Assembly (NCBI GenBank): GCA_037576195.1 | Contig: CM075101.1 | Coordinates: 14,198,001-14,262,000 of the forward strand | From: Phytoseiulus persimilis | Lineage: Eukaryota > Arthropoda > Arachnida > Mesostigmata > Phytoseiidae | DNA: 64,000 bases | Reading direction: 5' to 3' | In this document: positions 40,601-51,200 of the stretch, piece by piece | Layout of the letters: every line of letters starts with the position of its first letter | Numbering within the stretch: the stretch's first letter is position 1 | Notes under the pieces: generated by a model | Database searches by the model: none | Seen by the model: only the letters and a program-made list of their open reading frames with translations | Told to the model about the DNA's origin: nothing | Translations under genes and position numbers: made by a program

Positions 40601-42912
40601 ATCGCTGTTTCGCGATCCAGCGGATTCCACTCACTGTGAGGAACGCACTCCGCGAGCTGGATGCGCTGAGCGGACGGGGGATTCGTATTTCCTCCTACAA
40701 CGCCGAACTGTTTGTCGGTTCGCCCGTTCGTCTAACAAATTGGATTGGGATCGAGGATCTGAGGATCATCATCGTCATTACCGAAAGGAACAACGCCAGC
40801 ATTTGTTTCTGTTCTAAAGCCGAGCTCGCTCCTTGAACGGGATTCGGAAGAAACGCTGAAGGATGAGAGTGCCCAAACGAAAAGCGAGAGATCCCAATCC
40901 GAACTGTCGTCTCGGTCCCGAGAGTCGAGAGGAATCCGTTCTCACTATGCGACGACGATTCTGTACGCACGGACTCAGCGCTGTGAACGATGTATAGTAA
41001 TTTCCTGCTTCCATCTCGTGAGTTGTGTCGGAACTCGAGTCGCGAATCCAGATCGGCCGTAAGGATTCATAGGTTATCGGGGTTTCGATTCCATGAGGCT
41101 AACATCTGAGAGAACAACGGTCCCGGAACTCACTTCGGGGATCACGAATGAATAGATGAAGAGGCAGGTTCAGTGCGTGGAAATCCAGCCGTGCTGTTTC
41201 TCTAGTGATGATAAATGTAACATCGTCAATACCCTAGAGACATATCGTCCACGAACAGCACCGAATAACCACTGACTCGATCGCTCGAACTTCTCTGTCG
41301 GAAGGGAGGTCCTATGGCCACCGTGTATATTGGAGATTTCCTGAACGGTCTATCTTCCATTTTCCGTTCAGAGCGTTCAGCTCCAAACCAAAACCAAGTG
41401 GCCCACCTGACGTCTGAGTACGTATGATGACCCTGGATCTTCCGGGTTACGACGAGGAGAATAGAATATCAGAGCGAACAGGGGCAGAGAAGCTTCTGTG
41501 GGGAGCATGGCATAGAAGTAGAGGAGGGAAACAGAGGCAGAGCAGCTTGAAGGAAACGATGTGGGGGCATACCAGAGGCGCCGCAAGTGTGGATTTTCCC
41601 GCAATTTCCGTTCTCCCAGCGTCCCCACCCCCTGAGGAGCCATTGTTGCAACACAGCTCCATTTCAGGAGGGGCTGACACAAGCTCAGTGGATGCTTCAG
41701 CGTATTTCGACTCTCTGCACAGGTATGCGTCGCTTCGCTGGGGGGAACTTTGGATTACTTTGGTCCTGGTTGGCCTTGCGGCGAGCTCGGCGCTTGCGAG
41801 CAGATTCTAGAAACTCCCCGACGTCCTCGGCTGCGGATTCCGAATGAACGTCTCATTTTTAACTCTGTGACTACCTTCCATCGCAACGCTTCTAAGACTC
41901 GATGTGCCGTTTCCGTAGCGTGCCGTGGGGAATAGGAAAGGGCGTTGCTGTGTAAAACTTGCCTATATTAAAATTACCTGATCGATTGACGTTCTCGAAG
42001 TCGGACTCTTGCGCTGGCTAGCCGGCTAGATTCGTACGCGCTGGCCGGACCGAGTTCCATCAATCTCGACCGCGAGTGTGACATTTGAAAGCCCTGCCGA
42101 AGTTTAGAGCTTCGGACCGCGAGTGGGAAGAACGATCTAGTTCGTGAAAACTCTCGTTCTCGTTCAGAACTCGGGACGTGCCACATGAGCAACCTAGCCG
42201 CGTGAATATCTTCTGGGATTGAGCCTGCTCGTCCCCGGCATTACGCAGGGACAGGGGACTGACGACTGTACTTTTCGTTGTTCGACGGGACGGATCTGGA
42301 TCCAAAGCGAAGTCAACAGGCGATAGAAATCCCGAGTCCTCCAGTGCAACATTTAAATAGCTTTTCAAAGAGTTACGGTAGGCCAGTGAACAAACGACAT
42401 ATTGGAAGGAGAACACTACGCGGTTCACAAGTATCTTCCGTGTGGCAAGGATTCCGTGCATATCAGAACGAAGATCAACAGAGTTGTTTCCTTGGCTTCC
42501 GTTGCCAGGGCCTGCAGGCTTCGGAGCACCGAGGGCAACGCATCCAGTCGGCCCCAGGCTTGCCCTGGTCCACGGGGCTCGCCACACGCTGGTTTGGCCT
42601 TCGCCCATGCAGCGCCAAGAAACCTCGAGGGCCATTGAGGGCGGCGTTGACGACGGCGTTGACGGCTGGTCGACGGACTAGCGGACAGATTGACCGACCG
42701 AGCAAGTCAAGCAAAGAGCTCGCCGGCTGCTCCTCATAATGGCATCCACGGAAGTCTTACAACAAGCAGTGTGCTGTTGATTAATCAGCTGCCGCCGTCC
42801 TAGCTGCGGCTGCTGTTGTCGAAAAGATCTCCGGCGAGCCCCTTGCACGTCCGTCCGCCTCGAGAACGGAGCGCCGAACAATGTTCGGCTGTTTGTTACT
42901 GACTGAAGCCAG
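28651..42912. other. Intron 1, second segment (RP1 to RP2)
   Basis: About 14.3 kb. It contains the short ORF candidate at 33455-33640 with its TATA-like box, a GAC-rich run near 33406-33428, and an ATG-started open frame at 35300-35695 (MEDADGKKDESNSLSPSLKL...) that has no splice support. Otherwise nothing is recognised. Confidence 0.5.
33455..33640 (+). CDS. Weak candidate short ORF, 61 residues, behind a TATA-like box
   Basis: The frame runs from an ATG at 33455 to TAA and gives a charged, soluble-looking peptide beginning MAHSFRREGQDEAGKRKPSQ, with balanced codon use. A TATATAT element lies at 33284-33290, about 170 bp upstream. Against it, two other ATGs (33445 and 33451) lie just upstream in a different frame and open an overlapping 85-codon ORF to 33702. 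No poly(A) signal or splice site supports either. A nested small gene or first exon is possible, but chance is likelier. Confidence 0.17.
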   Translation: MAHSFRREGQDEAGKRKPSQGGEITFTVTSLHTEHQDCIFESKNTLESTSENKMVLVRWSS

Positions 42913-42950
42913 ATCTATGGTTTCAACTTACCTGCAAGGAGAAAGGAGCA
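42913..42950 (-). promoter_or_regulatory. Candidate recursive-splicing ratchet point RP1
   Basis: On the minus strand the sequence reads TTTCTCCTTGCAG|GTAAGT, with AG at 42933-42932 and GT at 42931-42930. A 3' splice site with a good pyrimidine tract is fused to a perfect 5' splice site, leaving a zero-length exon. This is the known juxtaposed form of ratchet points in long insect introns. Splicing exon 1 (CTGAAG) here would rebuild CTGAAG|GTAAGTTG, a stronger donor than the original GTATGT. If the downstream sequence were retained as an exon, the frame from exon 1 would read GTA AGT TGA and stop at once, so it is not a hidden coding exon. It lies on the same strand as the gene, 17.6 kb into the intron. 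Confidence 0.6.
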
Positions 42951-43794
42951 ACATTAATTGATATCGTGCCCAGTATCACGAGCAGCAAGCATTCCGAGTG
43001 TTGATTCTCGTTTTGTTCTGATCGCCGCCCCCGGGTCGATTCTTGTTTGATCGATGGGGGTTCCGTCTCAACAAAGTGACTTCGCTTCATCGAGCGTGCG
43101 AAGTGGAGTACCGGACAGCGACTCTCTGATCGTGCGAAGCTCCTGAGAGATTCGTCGAGAGACCTGGTTCGTTGCGTGTTCCGATCGCCGGCCGGTCGAT
43201 CCGATTGGTTCTTGGAGGGTTAGTATCTCTTGCAAGCAGCAGCTGCGGTTGCAAGCCCCTGGCGAATCGGCTTGGGTCCGGGATCCCGAAAACCTGGAAT
43301 CAGGGACACTCGGGTCCCGGACTCCTATACCCAAAAACCCGAATCAGCGGTACGTCGACAAGTTCTCAACGTCGAATCGAGCCTCGCTGGAAGTCAACGA
43401 GAGTTCCATGCTTAGCGGTGAGTCCGAGAGAGAACTTAGGAAGAATGAGAGACAGCAGAGGTTCCATGGAAAATTGTGGAGGCCGCGGACGCGATCAGCA
43501 GAGGCGCGACGCGCTGCCAATATCCCAGCTATCCGAGAGGTCTCGGATTCTCGACTTTTACTCTCACGAACTGCTCTGACCAAACGTTCGAGGGCCGCGG
43601 CGAGGCTCGCGTTCCGCCGCAAAACACTCAGATGAACCCGACGCTCACTCAGAGAGCGAGTCGACAGGTGCTGCAGGTGCCAGACTCCACTTCAAACGCC
43701 TGCCGGCCAGCCGCGCAGTTGGTGGTGGGTCGGTCGTTTGCGCGGAGTTCAATACAAACGTCTGAGAGGACTTCAGACAGCCCGCTGGTTGGCA

Positions 43795-43835
43795 AGCGGG
43801 CTGGGTGGCTGGCTGGTGGAGCGACCGACCGACAG
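43795..43835. repeat. Imperfect GGCT / GACC tetranucleotide tract
   Basis: Several GGCTGG units followed by GACCGACC units, forming a low-complexity patch that can fold on itself. A related GGTC run lies at 44186-44203, and a GGCT run lies near 19888-19902. These motifs recur through the window and account for several spurious long open frames. Confidence 0.6.
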
Positions 43836-44185
43836 ACGAGCGGGCAAGCGGGAGGACCGGCTGGCTTTTGACCAAAACGTCAGCGGCAGTTGCTGAGCTT
43901 GCTCCGTGTGCTATTTAGTCCCACCTGTACAGCAGCCGCAGCCGGTAGAGAATGAGGAGCAGAAGCACGGGGTCGACAACAACAACTACGACGGTGGCGG
44001 CCGCGACGACGACGTCACGAGAGGCCGACAGGGATCGTTTGAAAGACATGAATAGTCAAGGAGCCAACCTTCGACAACATCTGCCACCGTTTAATAGGCC
44101 ACCAGTCAAAGGTAGAAACGGCGCCCAATGAGCTCAAGAAAGTTGAACAGACTTCAAAATCAATACATTTTCAGACTGCCTGGCT

Positions 44186-44203
44186 GGTCGGTCGGTCGGT
44201 CGG
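44186..44203. repeat. (GGTC)n short tandem repeat
   Basis: 18 bp of GGTC units in intron 1; a simple repeat only. Confidence 0.8.
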
Positions 44204-45266
44204 CCACCCGAAAGGTTGGCAGGCAGGTGGGCTGGAAGGCGGTCCGCTGCGCCAAATTGGCCAACATTCAGACCGACTTCTCATTTCTTCGAATTCTCGA
44301 CTGCGCTAAGTGGATCTCTACGTCTCGCCGTCGTCAGTTGGAATTTTTCTCCGAGTTCGAACTCTTCTGATATGATACCTCTCTCCGGCGCCCAGGGACC
44401 GACAGGTATGCCGTCGCGAAGACGAAAGTGGAGTTTTCCTTCGGAGAAACGGTCTCAACTTGCACTTCTCGTGTCGGCGGACCGCACCGCTCCTCAAGAC
44501 ATGCACTGAGCTGCTCTCCGAGAGTTCAACTCGAAATTGAAAACTTGGAAGATGACGCGTTGAGCCGAGCGCCTCAGCGAGTCCGTGGGGTAGCCCGCCG
44601 GAACTAGCGGCGAAACTATTCCCAGTGAGACGGGGGAAACCTCGAGAGTTTTTTTCCGGCCCCGATGAGAACATCGCCCCGGTCACAGATGCGAAATCGG
44701 CCATGAACAAATAATAATCGTCAAATAGAACCTCTCTTGATTTGTTGAGTTCGTTCGTTCGCTCGGCCGCCCCAAGCATCGATCCGTCCTCTTTCGGGTC
44801 GAGCGAGAAACTTCGAAGTTGGTAGAGGAGGAAAGTTGTGCGCCGATACGTAAATAAAAATGGCAGAATAAACGGCAAGCAGTCAAGCGAGAATCTTAAA
44901 TTCATGAAATGGCTGCAAAAGTTTCTCCTGAAGCTACACACATTCGATAACTCGTGCTTTGTGACTCGACCGGCTTGCTGCCTCCCCTCGGGTCGGTCGG
45001 CCGCTCGGGCGGTCCGCTCTCGGTCGGCTTCGAGAACGGACGAGGAGCAACGAACGAGAACGGAACTTGGCCACGGGGACTCGGCCTATGGGATCCACTA
45101 GGCTGACGTCGGGGCAGCGCCGTCGACAGCGGCTGCACATTACACACAATAGCCTTGACAGAAAAGAAGAGAATTATTGTTCGTAAATTGTTTGCCGCTC
45201 CAAACGGAGGAGAGACGGCGAGTGAGTACCAAAAGGAGAGCAGCGCGTTCATACTCAGCTGAGCTT

Positions 45267-45449
45267 GCACGCTCAGTTGGCCGAGCGGTCTCTGCGTCTC
45301 GGCGGTCTAACTAAGATTTCTTCGTGAAGAGAACAACGAGGTGTTATCCTCTTTATTCTCTCCTCCTCGACCGCTCTTCCATCTCACTGGGCCCCACCTC
45401 GAAGAAAGCAAAGGATCCCGATCGCGGCGGCTCGAACCCGCCTGCGTGC
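45267..45449 (+). ncRNA. tRNA-like fold with a large insertion, or relic of a tRNA-derived SINE
   Basis: GCACGCT (45267-45273) pairs with TGCGTGC (45443-45449) at six of seven positions. Immediately inside the right arm is a perfect T-arm: GGCGG, loop CTCGAAC, CCGCC (45426-45442), correctly abutting the acceptor strand. Just after the left arm lies TTGGCCGAGCGGTC, an A-box-like D-arm as in Leu or Ser tRNAs. The A-box to B-box distance is about 150 nt, far beyond a normal tRNA even with a long variable arm, and I cannot place an anticodon arm. A tRNA gene with a long intron, a broken tRNA or a SINE head are the options. The loop also has C in place of the conserved first T. Confidence 0.2.
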
Positions 45450-47626
45450 AGCAGCCATAATTCGTCGAGGAGGCCTTTTCGTAGGTTCCGTCGTTGTTCT
45501 CTCGAGACTTCGGTTCAACAAGCCGAAGTCCACACCTCCGAGTCCAGGCCGGGACCTGGGAAGGCGCTGACGAGCGGAACGATAAACTGCGTCACGTTAA
45601 AGCTGGCGGGGAGACTGCAGTAGGCAGCGCGGTGTTCTCGTTCGATCTCTCTCTCTCTCGCTCGGTCAGTGGCACTCGGAGACAACTCCGACCTCTTGGG
45701 GTTGATCAGCTCTCGATTCGCGGAGAACGACCTGTTGCCACAGGGAGGTATGTGAACGTCTTCTCGACCCACATTCCGCACGCCAATGGACACCGAGCTC
45801 GTTATCTTTCGGGTCGTATTCACGACATCAGCAATCCAGTCATGAGCCACGTGACAGCATCAGTGTGACGGGAGTATCAACAGTTGCTGTACGAGAATCG
45901 CAGCGAATTCTTCAAGGGACAGCGAGCGCTGCCGAGAGGGAAAATAACAACGAGGCGATTCTTTAGCCGGCGGCGGTAGTAGCAGCAGCAGCAGACTTCA
46001 CCTCTTCAATATCACCAATATATATTCAAATCGACCAGGCGCGCCGGCCTTTCGCACACTGAACGCGAGACGGCTTTTAGTGAAAAGATTCGCTCTACCT
46101 AACGGCCATCGACCGTCGGTGGGTGCCGCAGTTTCTACTCGCCGCATTCACTGGACCCTGTGTGGTCTTACTTACTCGCGGGCTCCCTAATAGTTCCGAC
46201 CGACGCTGCCCTCGGCAGGACGCTGTCCACCAGTCGAACTCCTACAGCTCTTGAGTCGGAATACTCGCAATACCCGGCTCAAAATCATCCTCACAGGGCT
46301 GTGAAATCTGAAACCTCGCTCCTCCGAATCGCAGTTGCCAAGCAAACGATGCTGGAAATCCTCGATGATGAGGACACGAGAGCGTATCCGCGGCGTTCCC
46401 CCACCGAATGCGCGAGCCCAGCGGTCCGTGATTACTTCCCTGTCGAGGGTTTGGTTCTCGTGTTTCCGTGAATATCTTCTGGCGCTTCCAAGCTTCTCTC
46501 AAACTTGGAACAGTCTCTTCATTTGCACATTCGCCCCGTGATTAGTTCGCTGTCGGAGTTGGCCACTCGCGACGACGGCGGTTGGAACAGTCGGAGCGAG
46601 CCCCAGCGGCACCTGCTCATCTAGGCCAGCACGTCTTCCGTAACTCATATTCGCCTCAGTGGAATTTAAATATTGTCCCCCGGTCTCCAGATAAAAGAAA
46701 GGACCGGCCGACCGCTCGGTTGACTGGCGTGGATCATCTCGCATGTCGACATATCACAGCATACCTCCACTACGATTCGCGCGCTGTTCGCGGAGACCAC
46801 AACCACCGTGTGCCCCGACCATCACGGCATGGCGGAAAACACCCAACAACCGAATGAATGGAAACGAAGCTGTCTACGAACAATGGCCGTCATCATATTT
46901 CAACTCCGCGTGAAACCAAATATTAATACGGCGGAAAAGTAGAACCGCCCCGAGCTCATTCCCGGTCCGGTTCCCCTTTCCGCCTCGGAGATCAACGTGG
47001 CTGATCTCTACACTAGAGACACTAGCAAGCTTTATGGGCGCCGGTCTCGGTCTTGGGGAAAGCAGGCGTCGTTGAAGCCGCGCCGATTGTCACTTCACAC
47101 GTGTCATTGACTGCTCACGTATGTTGCGGCGACGTGCACGATTCCTGCATGCTCGAATCTCCAGGTGAACTCACTCTCAAGACCACCGAATCGGGAATCG
47201 GTTCACTTCGGAAAGTCGTCGCATGTATTGTGATTCCATCGCACACCGCATTCGCAGAGCGCGCGTATCGGACGGGCGATTCGTTCGAAAGCGCCACCGC
47301 TCATACATCCCACAAGTTCTGATGCTTCTGGGGCTCGCAACATGCGAGATGGTCGAACCGCGTCTCAAACGTAGATTGATGGTCCGTCTGTGCGAGACTT
47401 CGGACCATATGTCGGCGGCGGATCAGGTTCGACACCGCCGAGCTTCGAAAGCTTTGAGGAGGTAGCCTTACAGAGCTAGTCGTCTACCCCGCGGTCACGC
47501 GCGGAATTCACTGAGCCGTCGCTTTCTTTCAACGACGCGAGGGAGCTGGAAACTTCTTCGACCTCTTGATCTGTTCTCCATCTCAGTTGGATTAGATTAC
47601 AAAGGCGCGAATGCAAATAGCACCTA

Positions 47627-47635
47627 AACCGCACC
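47627..47635. repeat. Left target-site duplication of the LINE fragment
   Basis: AACCGCACC, identical to 48278-48286. Confidence 0.75.
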
Positions 47636-48277
47636 TTTCGAGGCACGCGAAACGAAAGCGAAACTCATGTACTCTGCCAGAATGAGCGAAATGAATGAAG
47701 CCAGGCGGCCAAAAGCGATCCATACCATGCTGGAGATCACAAAGACGGAAACCTCACTGAAGAAAAGAATCAATCAAGTCAAGAAACGATTCGAATGCAA
47801 AGAGTCGAAAAAACTATCTACCAGCGAGGCGAGGATGGATCTCAGAAGCTACAAGAAATATGTGGAAGAGACGCTGAATAACAAGCTGGATAAGGAATGG
47901 CGAAGGGGTATGTCGGAAAAGAGAACGCTTGACCGATATCACAATTTCAAAAAAGCTCGAGGAAATATCGAACACAATTATGATAACAGTAGAGGCGGAC
48001 GCACACTCACGAATGCCAAACGGGATGTCTACGGACTAGGAAATACAAGTCAAGATACATAAACATCGAAGCGACCTGCCAACGGTGGGGAAAGGATGAC
48101 GAAACTATGGAGCATGTGCTTCTCGAATGCGAAGAAATCCCAGATTCTGAGTGTACAATACAGAAAAGATTAGGACTACACGAAGAGAGCACGCCAAGAA
48201 TGATATCCGACACCAAGAGAATACTTGAGAGGTGGGAACGAAAAAAGGACCCAGACCGTATGGCCTGAAATAAGTAG
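47636..48277 (+). mobile_element. 5'-truncated non-LTR retrotransposon (LINE) fragment, 642 bp
   Basis: The fragment is bounded by a perfect 9-bp direct repeat AACCGCACC (47627-47635 and 48278-48286), the mark of target-primed insertion. The coding frame is open from the very first codon inside the left boundary, as expected for a copy truncated on its 5' side during reverse transcription. What remains is the post-RT C-terminal part of the polyprotein plus nine bases after the stop (AATAAGTAG). There is no poly(A) tail. The codons are A-rich (AAA, GAA, AGA), unlike the surrounding DNA. It lies in the plus orientation, antisense to the host gene, in intron 1. The clade cannot be fixed from this short piece; a CR1/Jockey/I-like LINE is a reasonable guess. 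Confidence 0.82.
47637..48268 (+). pseudogene. Broken C-terminal end of a LINE ORF2-like polyprotein
   Basis: From 47637 the frame reads through phrases typical of the region after reverse transcriptase (KLMYSARMSEMNEARRPKAI, then LNNKLDKEWRRGMSEKRTLD). At about 48000 it must shift by one base deleted or two inserted to reach the second frame, which starts at 48002 (HTHECQTGCLRTRKYKSRYI) and runs to TGA at 48266-48268. The second part carries the terminal zinc-knuckle signature, normally C-x2-C-G-x4-ET-x2-H-x4-C, seen here as CQRWGKDDETMEHVLLEC. The second cysteine is a tryptophan (TGG, 48086-48088). Frameshift and lost ligand together mark it as dead. It cannot retrotranspose; it is only a fossil of a formerly active family. 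Confidence 0.8.
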
Positions 48278-48286
48278 AACCGCACC
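48278..48286. repeat. Right target-site duplication of the LINE fragment
   Basis: AACCGCACC, following the short 3' tail of the element. Confidence 0.75.
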
Positions 48287-51200
48287 GTGGACCAGCTGAG
48301 TCATCGCCCCGTTTTAAGGGTCTTCAGCTATATTCGGAATGAACAATCAATCAAGCTCCGCTTCCGGAGAAACGGTCATCCGCGGGTCGATCGCGACTCT
48401 GCGCGAGCTTGCAGACAGGACGCCGAACGTCGCAGTTTCCAGGAAGCTCATCCCATATTTTTCCGCTGAGCTTATCCGACGACATCGTACCTAATTTCTC
48501 CTAATGACATTTTCCAAATAGGCTCAGCTTGTTGCTCCCATCGAGCAGCTTCAGGGATCAGGCGGAAGTGCGGTGATCCTTACCTCGGAGTCGTCTCGCT
48601 TGCCATGAAGATTGGCGCTCGGAGAACTCGCGAATTATTAAAAGCCATCGAGGAATTTCTCTCGCGGGATTGTCAACATAAATCTCGGAGTCCTGCCGAC
48701 GCCGTTTGCAATTCTTCTTCACCGCCGATGAATCACTTTTCGGAACTCTTTTTGGCAAGGAAATCAATCTTCTGTGAACCAAGCGCCGGAGTTTGAGCAG
48801 TGACTCAGCAAACCAGATACTTTATTGTAGTTAGTCGCTTCCCTCTCTGAGAAACTGGCTCCCCTGCTGGTGTGTCGAACGGCGCGGAGAAAAGCTTTTG
48901 AGAGAAAGCGTCTGACGTACGATTCGTGTGACTGGATGGCCGCCTTCGTCAAGAATCGAATGTCTCAATCTGCTGACCGGGCAGTTACCGTCGCTCTGAG
49001 CAAACCTCAATTAGGAAGCTGGGTCCGAGCTCTATGTTGATCCTACGCAATTGTTCTTGATTCAGGAGCTACGTCCTGACTTCACCCAACCGCTCCGGAC
49101 AGGTGGGTAACTTTCTCGACTTGCGGAAATCCTCGTCTTCGAGCTTTAGAGCTCGGCGCCGAGCCGCGAAGATGAAGCGACGGCTCCAACTCCTGACACA
49201 CGTGAAGCGATCGTGGAGAGATCCCAGGATGCGAGATCGTTAGCTTCGCTGTTCGCAAACGATTAAGTGACAAGTGGATGGAAAACAAAAGCCGGTATTT
49301 CTCCTCGCGGCGACATCCTGAATTCGGATGTGCCTGTTCAGGATGAAGGTGAGCTCAATTACCTTCGAGCCGCTGCAATGAAGGGGAGTGCGCGTTGTTC
49401 GCGTGTGATTCACTTATATCGAGATCAATTAGTTTGTTCCGTTAGGAGTCGTGGCCCATTAACAACATGGCCGAGCCACTGTCTGATCGGGATACTCCCT
49501 GTCCTCTTCTGGAACAGGGATAATAAGAAACAGTCGCCGCTCCACCGTTGGGATGAGCAGGACTCCGTGCCGACGCCGAGCGATTCTCTCAGACATCCCG
49601 CGGCAGACCATGTCATCGATCTGAATAGTCAATCTCATTCCGCCCAGGGATAAGTTCCGGCTGCTGATTCTGCGGAGTTTGATCGAAGCGATTCACTCGA
49701 TAGTTGCCTCCGTGTTCGGCGGTCGAGCACGTTGTGCGCGAAAACATCGGATCAGCCCGCGTCTGGATCGCATCAACACTCTACGAATCAAACCAATCAG
49801 CCATGGACGCTCTTGTTCTCACCCCGAGGGAAACTCACCATATCCGAACCCTTCTCCCAGAATTCAACTCCTCCAGATATGAGAATGAGCCGTTCGGGGC
49901 CGTAGACAATCGGTACCTAGTTCCACTTCAAAGCAAGGCCGGAACAAACCTTTCGGTTCAGCTCAGCATTTCTCCTGCGAGATCGGATGGAACTGACCCT
50001 CGTTCACCGTTTCCCCATGCTCGAGGCTCGGAGACGTTTCACGTGACCCTGTTCGCAATCGGAAAGACGACTCGCTCGAGACGGTGGGGAGAACGGTAAT
50101 GGCCATGAAGTCAAGATTGTCGACGATGAATAAAGTGGGAGCTTCAGGGCCTTAGTTGGGAGAATCGAGCAAAAATAGTTCTCCCCTTCATCTGGGCTTG
50201 ATTGCTCAGCCTGTTGACGGAAGCCCGGCCGAGTGCGCCCGGCTGAGCGCCGCCGAAACTACTCGTCGTCTGACAAAGACACGCTGATCGCGGCGCAAAG
50301 GAAACCCCCGTTCGTAGTTGTCATCGCTGCGCCGTTTTGAAAAGTTTCACGGCTCAATGACCGCTCCTAGTTGGCGCCAGCATTGGGCCTTTTAGCAGCG
50401 AGGCGAACCAATACGGCACTGAAGAGGACCCGGCCGGAGACGCTCGAACCTCCGACGGGGATATTCGCGGGCCAGCCTTTCGAGCTCCAACGTAGCTAAC
50501 TGCCGGCACCTTTTCCGGACGCTAATCTCAACGCGGCGCAAAAGGAACCGCCGAACCGCCATATTTGCATATGGCGTGCGGGGAAAGCCGACAGAGCAGC
50601 GGCGGCGGGAGCGGCAGCGGCGGCCAAGGTCTACAGCGGAGAAGGTCCGATGAAAAAGCCGATGGATGGCGTGTTACGATGGATCTTAACGTGAACTCTT
50701 GTTCAGCAGAGACGATTTCGAACCATAAATCTCAGCATTTTCATGGGGCACATTCTCGGCTTTTGTCACTCCACATGAGTGATGGAACCATCTCCTCGAG
50801 AACATACAATTCGAACGTTCCCAGCGCCCCCCCCCCCCCTAACCGCCTCACCCCTCGAAAATTCCGAGACAGAAGGTGATCCCTTCACTCTCATGGTCCA
50901 TCCAGGACCTCGTGGGTGCTTTATCCAACCGAACGATACCTCTGATATTCCCCCGACCATCCGATTCATCGGGAGGGTCCCGCTCCTCCTGAAGGCGAAG
51001 GAGAAAACGCTGAACCCGACGTTGGAACCCGATTGCGTCGTAACGAGTGCGTCGTCTCAGCTTCCTGACTTCACAGTCAAGCGACGAGGGTCACGAAATA
51101 ATGCTAATGAAAAATCGAGAACATTTCTCCCTCGAGAAGAAAGAACACGACAAGAACCGATGTGTCAGCGAATCGATTCCTTCGAGTTTTACCTTTCAAA

